Source: Roseococcus thiosulfatophilus
GTDB taxonomy: Bacteria > Pseudomonadota > Alphaproteobacteria > Acetobacterales > Acetobacteraceae
Direction of reading: 5' to 3'
DNA: 64,000 nt
Assembly (NCBI RefSeq): GCF_017311575.1
Contig: NZ_JAFFQY010000055.1
Location: 124,001 to 188,000 of the forward strand
A program made the position numbers and the translations under genes. Positions 56,874 to 64,000 of this stretch are shown here, piece after piece. The notes below the pieces were generated by a model. The model saw only the letters and a program-made list of their open reading frames with translations, ran no database searches and had not been told where the DNA came from. Each line of letters begins with the position of its first letter. Position 1 is the stretch's first letter.

Positions 56874-57599
56874 TCAGGCCGCCGCCTGCTGCACGATGGA
56901 AGGCAGCGCGGCCACCGAGAACAAATGCGCGTGGATGGCCTCCAGCCAGCCCTTGTCGCGCAGCATCACCAGTTGCTCGCCGGTCAGCGCATTGAAGGCC
57001 TCGCGCTGCACGGCGTGGAAGCCGTCCACGCGCAGGTTCCGCCCGCCCTGTTCGAACTGCACGGCGGCGGGGCCGAGCAGGTTCAGCTCCGCCAAGGCGG
57101 CCACGAAGTCCTGGGTGCGGAGGAAGCTGCCCTCCACCGCGCGGGTGAATTCGAAGGCGCGGCTGGCCATGGCGGTGGGCTTGCCCTCGGCGTCGAAGAG
57201 GGGTTCGCCCTCGGCCTCGGAGAATTGGGGCGCGCCGGGGTCGAGGCAGAGCGCCAGCTCCTCGCTGCCCGGTGCCGTGCGGGCCAGCAGGAAGGGGTAG
57301 CGGCGGAGATAGGCGGGGACATAGACGCCCTCACGCCACTGCCCCGCCTCATTGATGAAGAGGTTGCGCCCCGGGCCGCCGCCCAGGATGGCCAACGGCA
57401 TGTGCGGCGCGCCGGTGGCGAAGACCACGCCCATGTGGCGGGCGGCCAGCGGGAATTCCTCCAGCGCCAGCGGCACGGCGGGAATGCCGGCGGCGAAGCC
57501 GAAGCCCACGTCGCGCACGCGCCAATGGGCATGCTGCATCTGGTTCAGGGGCACCAGCCCGCCGTAGAGCGGCGGCAGCGGGGAGGCGGCTTCGGACAT
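56874..57599 (-). CDS. SapC family protein
   Basis: 241 residues with the SapC-domain pattern: PLNQMQHAHWRVRDVGFGFAAGIPAVPLALEEFPLAARHMGVVF, ILGGGPGRNLFINEAGQWREGVYVPAYLRRYPFLLA, and the middle FEFTRAVEGSFLRTQDFV. The family, named from an S-layer-associated protein, is of unknown activity. No signal peptide. It is divergent from the repeat protein gene and 4 bp before chvG. Confidence 0.88.
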   Translation of the reverse strand: MSEAASPLPPLYGGLVPLNQMQHAHWRVRDVGFGFAAGIPAVPLALEEFPLAARHMGVVFATGAPHMPLAILGGGPGRNLFINEAGQWREGVYVPAYLRRYPFLLARTAPGSEELALCLDPGAPQFSEAEGEPLFDAEGKPTAMASRAFEFTRAVEGSFLRTQDFVAALAELNLLGPAAVQFEQGGRNLRVDGFHAVQREAFNALTGEQLVMLRDKGWLEAIHAHLFSVAALPSIVQQAAA

Positions 57600-57717
57600 T
57601 GTTAAACCCCTGTTGGCTCTGATGGCCTGCTTCTGTCATCTGCGGTGGACGAAAGCTTGCTTCCGTAACATCGTGCATCCAGAATGGCACAACGACGCGA
57701 AGAAGTGGAGGAAGGCC

Positions 57718-58071
57718 ATGTCCCACCCAGACCCCAAAGAGGGTCCAGGCAGGCAAGACGGGACGCAGGTCGCGCGGGCCCGGCTCGGCCGTCGCCTCTT
57801 CGTGACCCGGGTGGCCTCGGGCGCCGCCCTGCTGGTGGGGGGAGTCGCCGCCGCGCCCGCCCGCGCGCAATACCGCACCGGCATCACCGACAGCGATCCG
57901 AATGACAGCCCGGGCTATGGCCGTGGTGGCCGCCCCCGCACCGGTGTGTCCGACAGCGATCCCAATGATCGGCCGGGTTATGGCCGCGGTGGCGGACGCC
58001 CCCGCACCGGCCTGACCGATTCCGACCCCAACGACACCGCCGGCCATGGCCGCGGCGGCGGTCGCAAGTAA
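57718..58071 (+). CDS. exported RTG-D repeat protein 1 (Tat-like signal)
   Basis: 117 residues. A twin-arginine-like signal (RLGRRLFVTRVASGAALLVGG, ending AAAPARAQ) is followed by three copies of R-T-G-[ILV]-[ST]-D-S-D-P-N-D-x-x-G-[YH]-G-R-G-G, making up almost the whole mature chain. The D-x-D-x-N-D core is like calcium-binding loops. Start ATG 57718 with a GGAGGAAGG site; the longer frame upstream is not needed. A paralogue follows directly, then a JmjC-type oxygenase gene. I do not recognise the family. Confidence 0.8.
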   Translation: MSHPDPKEGPGRQDGTQVARARLGRRLFVTRVASGAALLVGGVAAAPARAQYRTGITDSDPNDSPGYGRGGRPRTGVSDSDPNDRPGYGRGGGRPRTGLTDSDPNDTAGHGRGGGRK

Positions 58072-58102
58072 ATCCGCGCCGCCCATACGGAGCCCGAGCA
58101 AA

Positions 58103-58555
58103 ATGACCGAACGCCTGTCCCGACGCCTGCTGGTGCTCCGCGTGGCCGCATTGAGCGCCGCCGGCGCCACGCTGGCCGCCTGCGTGCCCGCCCAGCCCGG
58201 CCCCGTCTATGTGTCGCCGGTCGCGCCCGGCCGAATCCGCACCGGCCTGACCGATGCCGACCCCAATGACGGCGTGGGCTATGGCCGGGGCGGCTATCGC
58301 GGCGGCTACACCGGCAACCGCGTCCGCACCGGCCTGACCGACGCCGACCCCAATGACGGCGCGGGCTATGGGCGCGGCGGCTACACCGGCAACCGCGTCC
58401 GCACCGGCATCACCGACAGCGACCCCAATGATGGCGCGGGCTATGGCCGCGGGGGTTATCGCGGCGGCTATGGCGGCAACCGCATCCGCACCGGCCTGAC
58501 CGACAGCGACCCGAGTGACGGCGTGGGCTTCGGCCGCGGGGGCCGCCGCTGGTGA
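58103..58555 (+). CDS. exported RTG-D repeat lipoprotein 2
   Basis: 150 residues. The N-terminus LSRRLLVLRVAALSAAGATLAACVPAQ has a twin arginine and a lipobox (TLAAC), so it is probably lipidated at the Cys. The mature part carries four repeats R-[IV]-R-T-G-[IL]-T-D-[AS]-D-P-[NS]-D-G-x-G-[YF]-G-R-G-G, separated by GGYRGGYTGNR-type linkers. Paralogous to the preceding 117-residue protein but with a different anchor. Stop TGA overlaps the GTG start of the oxygenase gene. Confidence 0.8.
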   Translation: MTERLSRRLLVLRVAALSAAGATLAACVPAQPGPVYVSPVAPGRIRTGLTDADPNDGVGYGRGGYRGGYTGNRVRTGLTDADPNDGAGYGRGGYTGNRVRTGITDSDPNDGAGYGRGGYRGGYGGNRIRTGLTDSDPSDGVGFGRGGRRW

Positions 58556-59757
58556 GCCCAGAGGGGAGCCAAACGGGGAGCCAAAAGGGCAGCCTCCGCC
58601 ACCCCACCGCCGAAACCACCGCCGCGACCCTGGGCGAATGGGCCTTTGGCGTCACCTATGGGGCGCTGGGCGTCAGCGAGGCGCTGTCCATGCGGGAATC
58701 CCGCAACTGGCGCTTCCTGCCCGGCCAGGGCGTGAACCGCTTCGCCGAGGTGCTCTCCACCGCCGCCATTGACGCGCATCTGCGCACCGACGCCGCGCGC
58801 AGCCCGCGCATCGCCATGGCCGATGAAAGCCAGCGCGGCAGCGCGGGCGTGCCGGCCGAGGAATTCACCCTCGACGACGGCCGCGTGGACCTGCCGCGCC
58901 TGCTGGCCCGCTTCGATGCCGGCGCCTCGCTGGTCGTCTCCCAGTTCGACGAGACGCACCCGCCCCTGCAACGCCTGTGCCGGGGCTTGGAAAAGTTGTT
59001 CCTCCACGCCGTCCAGGCGAACCTCTATCTGACGCCCCCCGCCGCCCAGGGCTTCCGCACCCATTACGACACGCATGACGTGCTGGTGCTCCAGGTGGAA
59101 GGCCGCAAGCGCTGGCGCGTCTGGGATGGCGAGCCCCTGCCCCGCCCCACCCGCCGCACCGGCTGGACCGGCAAGCTCTCGCCGGAGGGCGAGCCGCACA
59201 CCTTGGTGCTCGAACCCGGCGACGCCCTCTACATCCCGCGCGGCGTCTTCCACGACGCGGCGACCGAGCCGGGCGAGACCTCGCTGCACATCACGCTGGG
59301 CTTCCTCGAACCCTCCTGGGCCGAGGCGCTGCGGCAGCTGCTGGACGATGTGGAAGCGACCGACCCCGCGCTGCGCGAATCCGTGTCCACCTGGCGCATC
59401 GGGGAGGACGACATGCACCCCGCCCTCGAAGGTGCCTTGGCGCGGCTGGCCGCGCCGGGCCTCGCGGAGCGTCTGCAAAACCTGCTGCTGTCCCACCTTC
59501 CGCAGGACCGCCAGCCCCTGCCGGCGCGCGGCCTGATGGACCGCATGCCCGAAGGCCGGCTGCGGCTGGCGGAGGGCATGCACCACCATGTGGTGCAGGG
59601 CGAGGATGGAGTGGTGGCGCTGCACTGGCCCGGCGGCGTGGACATCCTGACCGCGGAACAGATGGACGACCTGACGGCGCTCGCCGATGGCGCCATCCCG
59701 CAGGACCGGGACTTCGCGGCGCATCTCTGGCGGCATGGGATGCTGGAGCGAGGTTAG
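58552..59757 (+). CDS. JmjC/cupin_4-type Fe(II)/2-oxoglutarate oxygenase
   Basis: 401 residues. The double-stranded beta-helix carries the iron triad H171-x-D173...H234 (THYDTHDVLVLQVEGRKRWRVW, then YIPRGVFHDAATEPGETSLHITLG), the pattern of ribosomal-oxygenase-like JmjC enzymes (RoxA/YcfD, MINA53/NO66). C-terminal winged-helix-like part (about 300-400). Those relatives hydroxylate Arg or His side chains in proteins. The GTG at 58552 overlaps the stop of the repeat lipoprotein, so both are made together. The repeat proteins are the obvious candidate substrates, by inference. A later start (M47) is possible. Confidence 0.85.
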   Translation: MSPEGSQTGSQKGSLRHPTAETTAATLGEWAFGVTYGALGVSEALSMRESRNWRFLPGQGVNRFAEVLSTAAIDAHLRTDAARSPRIAMADESQRGSAGVPAEEFTLDDGRVDLPRLLARFDAGASLVVSQFDETHPPLQRLCRGLEKLFLHAVQANLYLTPPAAQGFRTHYDTHDVLVLQVEGRKRWRVWDGEPLPRPTRRTGWTGKLSPEGEPHTLVLEPGDALYIPRGVFHDAATEPGETSLHITLGFLEPSWAEALRQLLDDVEATDPALRESVSTWRIGEDDMHPALEGALARLAAPGLAERLQNLLLSHLPQDRQPLPARGLMDRMPEGRLRLAEGMHHHVVQGEDGVVALHWPGGVDILTAEQMDDLTALADGAIPQDRDFAAHLWRHGMLERG

Positions 59758-59778
59758 ACCTCACTCCAGCCCCAGACA

Positions 59779-60108
59779 TCACGCCAGCTTCGAGGCGATC
59801 CAGTCCTTCATCTGGCTCTTCGGCATGGCGCCCACCTTGGTGTCCACCGGCTTGCCGTCCTGGAACAGGATCATGGTGGGGATGCCGCGCACCGCGTAGG
59901 CGCTGGGCGTCTCCGGGTTGTCGTCGATGTTGACCTTCGCGATGGTCAGCTTGCCCTGATATTCCTGGGCGATCTCGTCCAGGATGGGGGCGACCATCCG
60001 GCAGGGGCCGCACCATTCGGCCCAGAAATCCACCAGCACGGCGCCCTTCGCCTCCAGCACGTCCTGCTGGAAGGTCTCGTCGCTCACGGCCTTGGTCAGT
60101 TCGCTCAT
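59779..60108 (-). CDS. trxA: thioredoxin
   Basis: 109 residues with the redox site WAEWCGPCRMVAP and the conserved cis-proline GIPTMILFQDGKPVDTKVGAM. Reduces cytoplasmic disulfides. Start ATG 60108 (MSELTKAVSDETF); the frame upstream is not needed. Lies after addA on the minus strand (52-bp gap). Confidence 0.96.
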   Translation of the reverse strand: MSELTKAVSDETFQQDVLEAKGAVLVDFWAEWCGPCRMVAPILDEIAQEYQGKLTIAKVNIDDNPETPSAYAVRGIPTMILFQDGKPVDTKVGAMPKSQMKDWIASKLA

Positions 60109-60160
60109 CGGATGTGATCCTTGCACATGGCGCGATAAGTCGGATCGCGCCCATTCCAGG

Positions 60161-63100
60161 TCAAGCGGTCGGCGCATGCGTGTCCAGCAGGGCTGACGGC
60201 AGGGGCATCACGCGCGCGCCATAGGTCCAGACCAGCGCGCAGCGCACCTCGCGCCCGGGATAGGCCAGGCGCAACACCGCACGGTAGGCCGCCATCTGCC
60301 GCAGATACGCCGGCGGCGCCGCCTCCGGCTCCAGGGGCGGCGGCCGGTTGGTCTTGAAGTCCAGGATCAGCACGGCGTCGGGCGCGACAAGCAGCCGGTC
60401 CACCACGCCCAGGATCAGCCGCTGGCCGATCCGTCCCGCGATGGGCGCCTCGGCCAGGCTGCCAGGCCCGAAGGCGGCGGCGATGTCCGGGTGCGCCAGC
60501 ACAGCCAGGGCTTCCGCCAGGATCTCCGCCTGCTGCGCCACATCGAGCCCATGGCCAGGCCGCGCCAGATAGCGCGCGGCGGCCGCCTCGCGCTGCGGCC
60601 CGGGCAGCTCGGGCAGGGATTGCAGCAGGGCATGGATCAGGTTGCCGCGACGGAAGCGCGTGCCCAGCGGGTCGCCCGGGGCGTGCGGGGGGGCGGCCGC
60701 GCCCTCCACCTCCTCATCCTCCATGTGCGAAGGCGTGGCGACGCGCACACCCTCCACCTCCGGCGCGGGGCTGCGCGCCCAGGCGGGCAGCGGGGGCGCA
60801 TCGGCGGCGGTGTTGGCAGGGCGTTCCGCCTTGCGCGCGCCCTCCTGCGGCGTTTCCAGGCGCAGCATGGGGCCGTCCACGAAGCCCGCCGCCTCCGCGC
60901 CCCAGGCGCCGGGGTCGAACGGCACCTCCTCCACGCCGGGCAGGCGACGGAAGCCCTCCGCCACCTTGTCATGCCAGCAGGCGGCGGCCTTCTTCTTGCG
61001 ATACCAGCCACAGACCAGCAGCCGGTCCTCGGCCCGCGTCAGCGCGACATAGAGCAGGCGGTTCGCTTCCTCCGCCTCGCGCGCCGCCTCGGCCGATTGC
61101 GCGTCCGTCCAGGGGGTCGCGGCGAAACCCTTGGCGCGCGGCGCCCAGAGCGGCAGGTCGTCCCCGGTCCAGCGCAGCCCCGCCCGCGCGGGCGGCGCCG
61201 AGGCCGTGTCGGGCAGGATGACGATGGGCGCCTGCAACCCCTTGGCGCCATGCACCGTCATCACGCGCACACGGTCGGCGCTGTTCTCGGGCTCGCGCTT
61301 CACCTCCGTGGCGGCGCGGCGCAGCCAATGCAGGAAGTGCTGGAGGCTGGCGGGGTGGGCGCGTTCATGGGCCAGCGCGGCCGTCAGCAACTCGTCCAGC
61401 GGGTCGGCGGCGTCGGGGCCGAGGCGGGCCAGCAGCCGCGCCCGCCCGCCGCGCTCGGACAGGATTTCCGCGACCAGCGCGTGCGGCGGCAGGTGGTCCG
61501 CGCGGATGGAAAGCGCCGCGAAAAGATCGGCCGCGGCACCCACGCGCCCGCCCTCGCCCCGCCGCGCCATCAGCCGCGCGTGCAGCGACCCGGCACGGCC
61601 ATGGGCGAGCGCGAAGAGGTCCTCCTCCTCCAGCCCGAAGATCGGGGATTTCAGCGCCGCCGCCAGTTGCAGGTCGTCCTCCGGCAGCAGGATGGCGTCC
61701 AGCGTGGCCAGCACGTCCAGCACGGCCAGCTGCTCCACCAGCACCATGCGGTCCACGCCGCCCACGGGCACGTCCAGCTCCTTCAACGCGCGGACGAGCT
61801 GCGCCAGGAAGGCGTCGCGCTTGCGGACCAGCACCAGGATGTCGCCCGCGCGGATGCGCCGGCCCTGTCCAGGGTCGCCCTCGTGCCGGGCGGGCAGGTG
61901 TTCGTGGTCCAGCATGTGGCGGATGCGCCGGGCAAGCACCTGCGCCAGGCGGGAATCGGGGCCGGTCTCGCCCATGGGGGTCTCGGGGACCTCCCATTCG
62001 GGGGCGTCCTCGGCCTCGCCGGCCGCCAGCAGGGGCCAGATTTCCACGCAGCCCGCCATGCCGGCGCGGTCGGGGTTGTGGCGCAGCGTCTCGCCCTCGC
62101 CCACCACGCCCTGGCGGGCCGCGCCGTCCGCGAAGACCGCGTCCACCAGCGCCAGCACGGGCGGGGCGGAGCGGAAGGAGACGTTCAGCTCCACCCGGCG
62201 GAACGCCTGCCCCGCCGCCTCCGCCCGCGCGCCGAAGCGTGTGGCGGCGCGCGGCAGGCCGGTGGCGTCCGCGCCCTGGAAGCCGAAGATGGACTGCTTC
62301 ACATCGCCCACGGCAAACAGGGTGCGCGGGGCGGCGTTGCTGCCCTCGCCCGTGGTGAATTCGGCGGTCAGGGCGCCGGCGATGCCCCATTGCTCCGGGT
62401 TGCTGTCCTGCGCCTCGTCCAGCAGCACATGGTCGAGCCCGCCATCGAGCTTGTAGAGCACCCAGGCCGCGCCCGGGTTCTCCAGCAGCGCCCGGGCCGA
62501 GGCGATGAGGTCGTCGTAATCCAGCCGCCCCACCCGCCGCTTCGCCGCCGCGAAATGGCCCAGCACCGGCCGCCCCAGCGTCAGCGCGGCCATGGTGGCA
62601 TCCAGCAGGGCCAGCGCCTGGCGCCGCGTCTCGATGTCCAGCAGCCGCTCGCCCTCGGTGGCGAGAGTGGCCTGGATCATGGCCTGGTTCGCGCCGCAGC
62701 CCTTGGTGGCGAAGCGCGCGCGAACGGTGCCCTTGTCCGTGAGGAACAGGTCCATCCAAGCCGCCAGCTTCACCAGCCGCGCGGCGGGGCCGAGCGTGAG
62801 GAAGGCGCGGATCTCCTCGCCCCGCGTGACGTCATTGCCATTGCCGCTCAGCAGCAGGGCGGCCGCGGCGCGGGAGAGCGCGCCGTCATCGCCGCCCGCC
62901 GCCGCCTCCAGGGCCAGCGCCTCCATGTCCGCATCCGGCGCCAAACCGAGCCTGGCCGCCAGCCGCTTCCGCAGCCCGGCCAGCGTCCCGCCCGAGGCCA
63001 TGATGGCCCCCTCGAGCGCCGCCTCCTCGTCACGCAGCGCGCGCAGCAACGCCTGCATGCCGCGCGCATCGGTCAGCGTGGCGAGGTGCCCCGTCGCGGG

Positions 63101-63613
63101 GCTGACGGGGAGTTCGGCCTCCCGCGCCTCGGCCATGCGGGCGGCGGCGTCCATCTCCTCCATCACGGCGAAGCCGGGGGCGAGGCCGGCCTCCAGCGGG
63201 AAGCCGCGCAGCAGGGATTGGGCGAAGGCGTGCAGGGTCGCGATCCGCATGCCGCCGGGCAGTTCCAGCACGCGGGCGAAGGCGTCGCGGGCGCGGTCCG
63301 TCTCGTCCTGGCCGGGTGGGCGGCCGAGAAGATCGGTCAGTTCGGCGCGCAGCGTCGCCGCATCGGCCACCGCCCATTTCCCCAGGCGCTCATTGAGGCG
63401 CGAGGCCATCTCCGCCGCCGCCGCCTTGGTGAAGGTGAGGCAGAGCAGGCGTTCGGGCGGCGCGCCCCCCAGCATCAGCCGCAGCAGCCGGTCGGTCAGC
63501 AGCTTGGTCTTGCCCGACCCGGCCGAGGCCGTGACGAAGCAGGAGGCCATCGGGTCCGACGCCGCGCGCTGGCGGGCATTGGCCTCGGCGCGGGCGTCAT
63601 GCGGGACGTTCAT
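60161..63613 (-). CDS. addA: double-strand break repair helicase-nuclease AddA
   Basis: 1150 residues. UvrD/Rep SF1A helicase: Walker A ASAGSGKTKLLTDRLLRL (about 31-45), LCLTFTKAAAAEM, LLDEAQDSNPEQW (Walker B region), FAVGDVKQSIFGFQGADATG, VRVMTVHGAKGLQAPIVILPDT and LLYVALTRAEDRLLV. C-terminal RecB-family nuclease: LILDFKTNRPPP with its Asp and Lys. With AddB it resects double-strand ends. Start ATG 63613 inside the addB stop (ATGA). Confidence 0.96.
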   Translation of the reverse strand: MNVPHDARAEANARQRAASDPMASCFVTASAGSGKTKLLTDRLLRLMLGGAPPERLLCLTFTKAAAAEMASRLNERLGKWAVADAATLRAELTDLLGRPPGQDETDRARDAFARVLELPGGMRIATLHAFAQSLLRGFPLEAGLAPGFAVMEEMDAAARMAEAREAELPVSPATGHLATLTDARGMQALLRALRDEEAALEGAIMASGGTLAGLRKRLAARLGLAPDADMEALALEAAAGGDDGALSRAAAALLLSGNGNDVTRGEEIRAFLTLGPAARLVKLAAWMDLFLTDKGTVRARFATKGCGANQAMIQATLATEGERLLDIETRRQALALLDATMAALTLGRPVLGHFAAAKRRVGRLDYDDLIASARALLENPGAAWVLYKLDGGLDHVLLDEAQDSNPEQWGIAGALTAEFTTGEGSNAAPRTLFAVGDVKQSIFGFQGADATGLPRAATRFGARAEAAGQAFRRVELNVSFRSAPPVLALVDAVFADGAARQGVVGEGETLRHNPDRAGMAGCVEIWPLLAAGEAEDAPEWEVPETPMGETGPDSRLAQVLARRIRHMLDHEHLPARHEGDPGQGRRIRAGDILVLVRKRDAFLAQLVRALKELDVPVGGVDRMVLVEQLAVLDVLATLDAILLPEDDLQLAAALKSPIFGLEEEDLFALAHGRAGSLHARLMARRGEGGRVGAAADLFAALSIRADHLPPHALVAEILSERGGRARLLARLGPDAADPLDELLTAALAHERAHPASLQHFLHWLRRAATEVKREPENSADRVRVMTVHGAKGLQAPIVILPDTASAPPARAGLRWTGDDLPLWAPRAKGFAATPWTDAQSAEAAREAEEANRLLYVALTRAEDRLLVCGWYRKKKAAACWHDKVAEGFRRLPGVEEVPFDPGAWGAEAAGFVDGPMLRLETPQEGARKAERPANTAADAPPLPAWARSPAPEVEGVRVATPSHMEDEEVEGAAAPPHAPGDPLGTRFRRGNLIHALLQSLPELPGPQREAAAARYLARPGHGLDVAQQAEILAEALAVLAHPDIAAAFGPGSLAEAPIAGRIGQRLILGVVDRLLVAPDAVLILDFKTNRPPPLEPEAAPPAYLRQMAAYRAVLRLAYPGREVRCALVWTYGARVMPLPSALLDTHAPTA

Positions 63614-64000
63614 GGCGCATCCCCCTCGCCCGCCGACCATTCATCGGCGCGCGACAGATGCCGGTAGTCGTGCGCGGCGCGACGGCGCGGGTGCGGGTGG
63701 GCGGCGAAGGGGGCCATGCCGAACAGGAACCGGTCCGAGAGGCGCGCCAGCGCGGCATGGGCCTGCTCGATGGCCTCGGCGATGTCGAGCTTGAGGCGCG
63801 TCACCTCGCTCGGTTCCAGCGCGCCGGTCAGGCGCCAGTATTCCAGGGCGGTGACGGGGTGGCCTTCCATGCCCTCGAAGCCGCCGCGCTCCGCGATCAG
63901 GGCCTCCAGCGGCAGTTGCGGGAAATCCCCGCGCTCCACCGCGGTGCCGGAGGGGGTGGTGCCGGTCTTGTAGTCCACCAGGCGGAGGTTCCCGTCCTGG
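63610..64000 (-). CDS. addB: double-strand break repair protein AddB, C-terminal end (truncated by window)
   Basis: Only the last ~130 residues are inside. The frame is open to the window end; LVDYKTGTTPSG (Asp-Tyr-Lys) is the RecB-type nuclease motif of AddB, followed by QLPLEALIAERGGFEG and ALEYWRLTGA. Stop overlaps the addA start. The 5' part lies beyond base 64000. Confidence 0.92.
   Translation of the reverse strand, partial: QDGNLRLVDYKTGTTPSGTAVERGDFPQLPLEALIAERGGFEGMEGHPVTALEYWRLTGALEPSEVTRLKLDIAEAIEQAHAALARLSDRFLFGMAPFAAHPHPRRRAAHDYRHLSRADEWSAGEGDAP

Noticed and set aside
60491-63667. 1058-codon plus-strand open frame opposite addA
   Set aside because: Shadow of addA in the complementary frame; composition (H, G, R, Q rich) typical of such shadows.

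Overview
This 64-kb window is a GC-rich (roughly 70% G+C by eye), gene-dense bacterial chromosome segment. Protein content points to an alphaproteobacterium, most probably family Acetobacteraceae (Roseomonas/Roseococcus-like). The indications are a single-chain indolepyruvate ferredoxin oxidoreductase, a CycM-type cytochrome c, a ChvG-type kinase, an AddA/AddB repair system, a rimP-to-pnp superoperon and many Tat/Sec-exported Ala/Pro/Gly-rich proteins. The genus is an inference from protein style, not from a marker gene. I see no rRNA, no tRNA, no insertion sequence, no prophage and no CRISPR array.

Layout. 1-1.6 kb: end of a cbb3-oxidase copper ATPase gene (ccoI), ccoS and a small membrane protein. 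1.7-6.8 kb: an Lrp/AsnC regulator divergent from an indolepyruvate ferredoxin oxidoreductase and an acyl-CoA dehydrogenase (amino-acid/2-oxoacid catabolism). 6.8-12.2 kb: secreted protein, hisN-like phosphatase, membrane cytochrome c, prephenate dehydratase, NAD diphosphatase nudC, and two paralogous single-TM microproteins. 12.5-15.5 kb: SRP RNA (ffs), dnaX, ybaB, recR. 15.4-20.8 kb: sulfotransferase, class III aminotransferase, NupC-type nucleoside transporter, rmuC. 21-26 kb: an rpe / heparinase-like / glycosyltransferase / purH run. 26-27.9 kb: a barbiturase/cyanurate-hydrolase family enzyme and a VOC protein. 27.8-32.8 kb: dnaN-recF-gyrB without dnaA. 33-41.5 kb: YbjN protein, small transporter, AmpG, phosphatase, SYLF lipoprotein, an isomerase/YcgN/DapA-family/cupin operon, an M35-like peptidase, an ArsR regulator with a DUF2892 protein. 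41.5-43 kb: nitronate-monooxygenase family. 43-53.9 kb: the transcription/translation superoperon rimP-nusA-ylxR-infB-orf-rbfA-truB-rpsO-orf-pnp, all on the minus strand, headed by a terminator hairpin that runs into the rimP start codon. 54-55.1 kb: one AT-rich, clearly foreign PIN-like gene. 55.2-57.6 kb: ChvG-type kinase and a SapC protein. 57.7-59.8 kb: two exported repeat proteins translationally coupled to a JmjC-type oxygenase. 59.8-64 kb: thioredoxin, addA and the 3' end of addB.

Three things stand out. First, the repeat-protein/JmjC module (57718-59757) looks like a substrate-plus-modifying-enzyme pair that I do not recognise as described. Second, the lone low-GC PIN fusion (54051-55091) sits between the superoperon and an orphan ChvG-like kinase. 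Third, the intergenic spaces carry at least three families of hairpin repeats. Copies of one family keep their stems through compensatory base changes, and copies of another supply the last codons and stop codons of neighbouring genes. Two genes (ylxR and hisN) appear to need CTG start codons to keep their conserved N-termini.
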